64,000 bases of DNA from Neodiprion pinetum (lineage: Eukaryota; Arthropoda; Insecta; Hymenoptera; Diprionidae), in NCBI RefSeq assembly GCF_021155775.2, contig NC_060234.1:1984001-2048000 (forward strand), read 5' to 3'. Position numbers and translations under genes: made by a program. Shown here one piece after another: positions 61,974-64,000 of this stretch (within the stretch, counting starts at the first letter, position 1; each line of letters begins with the position of its first letter). Under the pieces are notes generated by a model. It had not been told where the DNA came from. It searched no databases and saw only the letters and a program-made list of their open reading frames with translations.

Positions 61974-62005
<32 letters not shown>

Positions 62006-62018
62006 TAAATATGATATA

Positions 62019-62686
62019 CAGGGTATCCTCTTTTAAAAAATATGCTTAGATACATCGAAAACTGTGTGTTAAGTTGAATAATTTTTTCGCGTAAAAATTT
62101 TATATATGAAAGGGGGGCTCATCGGATGAGGATCTCAATTTTTGGGTCTTTTGTTTTTCAAACGAAATCTCATATTGTTTTATCGTATTTTCTTATTTCT
62201 CATTGACAAGCGAGCAAGTTTTACTCCAAATTATTTTTTACTTTTCGTCTTCGAACAAGTCCAAAACATTATTCGAAGTTTTCTCGTGAAAATAGTGGCA
62301 ATATGTGAATATTTGGGTAGAATTCAAAAAAAGAACTTGTTCTACGGTGAACCCCGAACTGTTCAACATTTAGAAGTGTTTTGGTGCTTGTTTGCGTTGT
62401 TTGTTCAAATTCTGCTTATTGTAGCACTTGATCAGATTTTGGGCCTGTTCGAAAGACGAAAACAAAAAAACCGACTAGGAGTAAAACTGACTCACTTTTC
62501 AATGAGATATAAACAAAATGCTATAAGAAATATGAGGTTCCATTTGAAAGACAAAAATTGGTCCCAGCAGAGTCCCCCGGACCCAAAAACTGGGATGCTC
62601 GTCCGATAAGCCGAAACATATTTCAATCTAATGCTTAGTTTTCGACATATTTGAGTATATTTTCCCAAAAAAAATGGGACACCCAG
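62019..62686. repeat. TA-flanked foldback element (mariner-type MITE candidate)
   Basis: Ends CAGGGTATCC (62019) and GGGACACCCAG (to 62686), flanked by TA at 62017-62018 and 62687-62688, as for Tc1/mariner-type insertions. The arms are long: TATGCTTAGATACATCGAAAA on the left pairs with TTTTCGACATATTTGAGTATA on the right, and GGGCTCATCGGATGAGGATC with GATGCTCGTCCGATAAGCC. The 155-codon open frame inside has no recognisable content. Confidence 0.72.
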
Positions 62687-62842
62687 TACACGCATAAGGC
62701 TGAGGGATCGTGACGTTGAAACGTCGAAAATGAGAACCTTACTCGACCTTTGAACCTCCACCTCCACCTCCACCCTCAACTCAGTCTCCGAATTCGCTTA
62801 GCCTTACAGCTGCTTTGGATGCGAGAATGAAACCATTATGAG

Positions 62843-63018
62843 ATGTATTTTTGGACGGCGGTGGGTCCTTCTTCGACCCGTTTTAAACCACGCATCGCCA
62901 AACGATTTTCAAACCTGAACCCATCATCCTCCTCCTCCTCCTCCTCCGGCGTGCGCAACACCATCTCGAAACGCAGTTTTGACATCTCTGACATTTTGAC
63001 GAGCGCATGCATTCTCAT
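62843..63018 (+). other. Open stretch with a Ser run, unassigned
   Basis: The plus frame gives a Ser8 run then GVRNTISKRSFDISDIL and a possible donor (ATG|GTAATT at 63020). The minus frame through the same bases gives EEEEEEDDG and a stop. Both come from a (TCC)n tract and neither is clearly a gene. The region is more G+C-rich than its neighbours. Confidence 0.15.
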
Positions 63019-63776
63019 GGTAATTCACAACCCTGTAGCTTGCTGCTTTGACTTCGATCCTCTATCTCTTTTTATCCATTACCCTCTTGCCAGCTTCTCG
63101 CGTTGAATCGTTCCTCTACTTCGTTCAAAGACGGACGGATCGATGGATGGAATGACTTTTAACGCCGTTTCTCATCAACTAGAGTCAGTTTTGTTGGTCA
63201 GGTTTTTTTTTTTTTCATGATTTACGGATAGTTGTTCAACCACTTGATAATGAATTTTTAACAAGGTGTTCGGAACTTGAAGCCCCTTGAATACAGATGT
63301 TCAATATCGACGTTTTAAGATGGTTTTAAGAAACCAAAATAGCGAATCCAATATGGCTGATTGGGAATGTAAAAAGTTATTCGATTCGCTTGAAATTTTA
63401 TAATCGGGGGGTTTTCGGGGTCGCTGAAAATAAATCCAACCTCGGAATTTTTAAATTTAAAATGGCGGAGTGTGTACATGAAAGTTGACGATGTTCGCTG
63501 ATATTAGATCCGCCATTTTGAATATAGAAAATTTCTCGGATCAGGTCCCATTTTTGAAATCAGTAATCTCGAGAACCCTTGAATACCCAACTGACGTTTC
63601 TTTTTAACTAACAGTCAATGGTACAACCATTACAGTACCATTATCTTACATGGTGCTAATATCAACTCTTAACGTGGCTGCAAATGTCTGTTTTACGTGG
63701 AATATACTTCGGTTCTTCGTGCGCTCTTATCGTATATCATTTATTTATATGTATAGGTATAGGTATAAATATTTGT

Positions 63777-63797
63777 ACACACACACACACACACACA
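63777..63797. repeat. (CA)n microsatellite
   Basis: About ten CA units. Confidence 0.9.
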
Positions 63798-64000
63798 GAT
63801 ACACGTTTATTCCGGCCTCCGTTACAGATATAGATGCGTGTTTAACACGGTTGAAAGTGTTTTCAAGGGTGGCAGGGAAGTGCGTTTTGTAGTTGAACGA
63901 TCAAACGATTGTACATGTATGCGGTGTTATACTTCACGTATCTACAGGTACACGTATGTAACGTTTGTATGTATACGTGGTGTGTTTGGAAAAAAAAAAA

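Larger units (their letters stand above)
55817..64000. other. Upstream Ror intron or 5' flank, repeat-rich
   Basis: The Ror exon at 55816 begins in mid-codon, so transcription must come from further right; most of this stretch is probably intron. Contents seen: foldbacks at 56727-57383 and 62019-62686, a dispersed repeat at 58505-58755, microsatellites, and repeated degenerate blocks at 61300-61620 and 63240-63570. No signal-peptide exon for Ror is recognisable here. Confidence 0.45.

Noticed and set aside
62142..62609. 155-codon frame inside the TA-flanked foldback, considered as a transposase
   Set aside because: It has no DD(E/D) catalytic pattern or helix-turn-helix and derives from the inverted arms, so the element is non-autonomous.

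Overview
The window is nuclear DNA from an insect. The genes have many short phase-matched introns, the divergent ionotropic receptor is an arthropod-type chemoreceptor, and the intergenic DNA is AT-rich with microsatellites and foldback elements. CpG is not obviously depleted and the left end is compact, which would fit a hymenopteran such as a sawfly, but that is a guess and I cannot name the species. All gene models below were built by hand from translated similarity plus splice-site and phase matching. Gene names come from recognised family sequence, not from a search.

Layout. Positions 1-17,000 form a dense housekeeping cluster of six genes. They are ARPC2 (-), the beta subunit of the mitochondrial processing peptidase (+), MOB3 (-), a gamma-butyrobetaine dioxygenase-like gene (+), ALG3 (-, single exon) and MANF (+). 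They alternate in strand, giving divergent pairs (ARPC2/MPP-beta, MOB3/BBOX-like, ALG3/MANF) and convergent pairs (MPP-beta/MOB3, BBOX-like/ALG3). Positions 18,936-22,478 hold a complete seven-exon divergent ionotropic receptor on the minus strand. From 25,753 to 55,816 and probably beyond the right edge lies one large minus-strand gene, a Ror-family receptor tyrosine kinase (Ig, Frizzled-type CRD, kringle, transmembrane segment, kinase). It has an 18-kb intron and a 6-kb intron. The remainder is low-complexity DNA, microsatellites and foldback (MITE-like) elements.

Function. The left cluster covers actin nucleation (ARPC2), mitochondrial protein import/complex III (MPP-beta), Hippo/NDR-type signalling (MOB3), carnitine-type 2-oxoglutarate oxygenation (BBOX-like), N-glycan precursor assembly in the ER (ALG3) and ER stress protection (MANF). 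ALG3 and MANF are both ER genes and share one promoter region. That region has two ER-stress-element-like CCAAT-N9-CCAGC sites and several foldbacks.

Most notable points: (1) the Ror CRD carries an insertion of about 92 residues with an RRKR furin-like motif between two cysteines; (2) there are two GC-AG introns that the reading frame requires; (3) a family of short foldback elements with a common GGGGCATTCCA end occurs at several sites, one of them inside an intron of the receptor gene; (4) a degenerate COX7A-like sequence lies in the large Ror intron; (5) a candidate plus-strand 5' exon ends exactly on ATG at its splice donor. I found no CRISPR array, rRNA, or convincing tRNA. I also found nothing that amounts to a wholly new multi-gene system.
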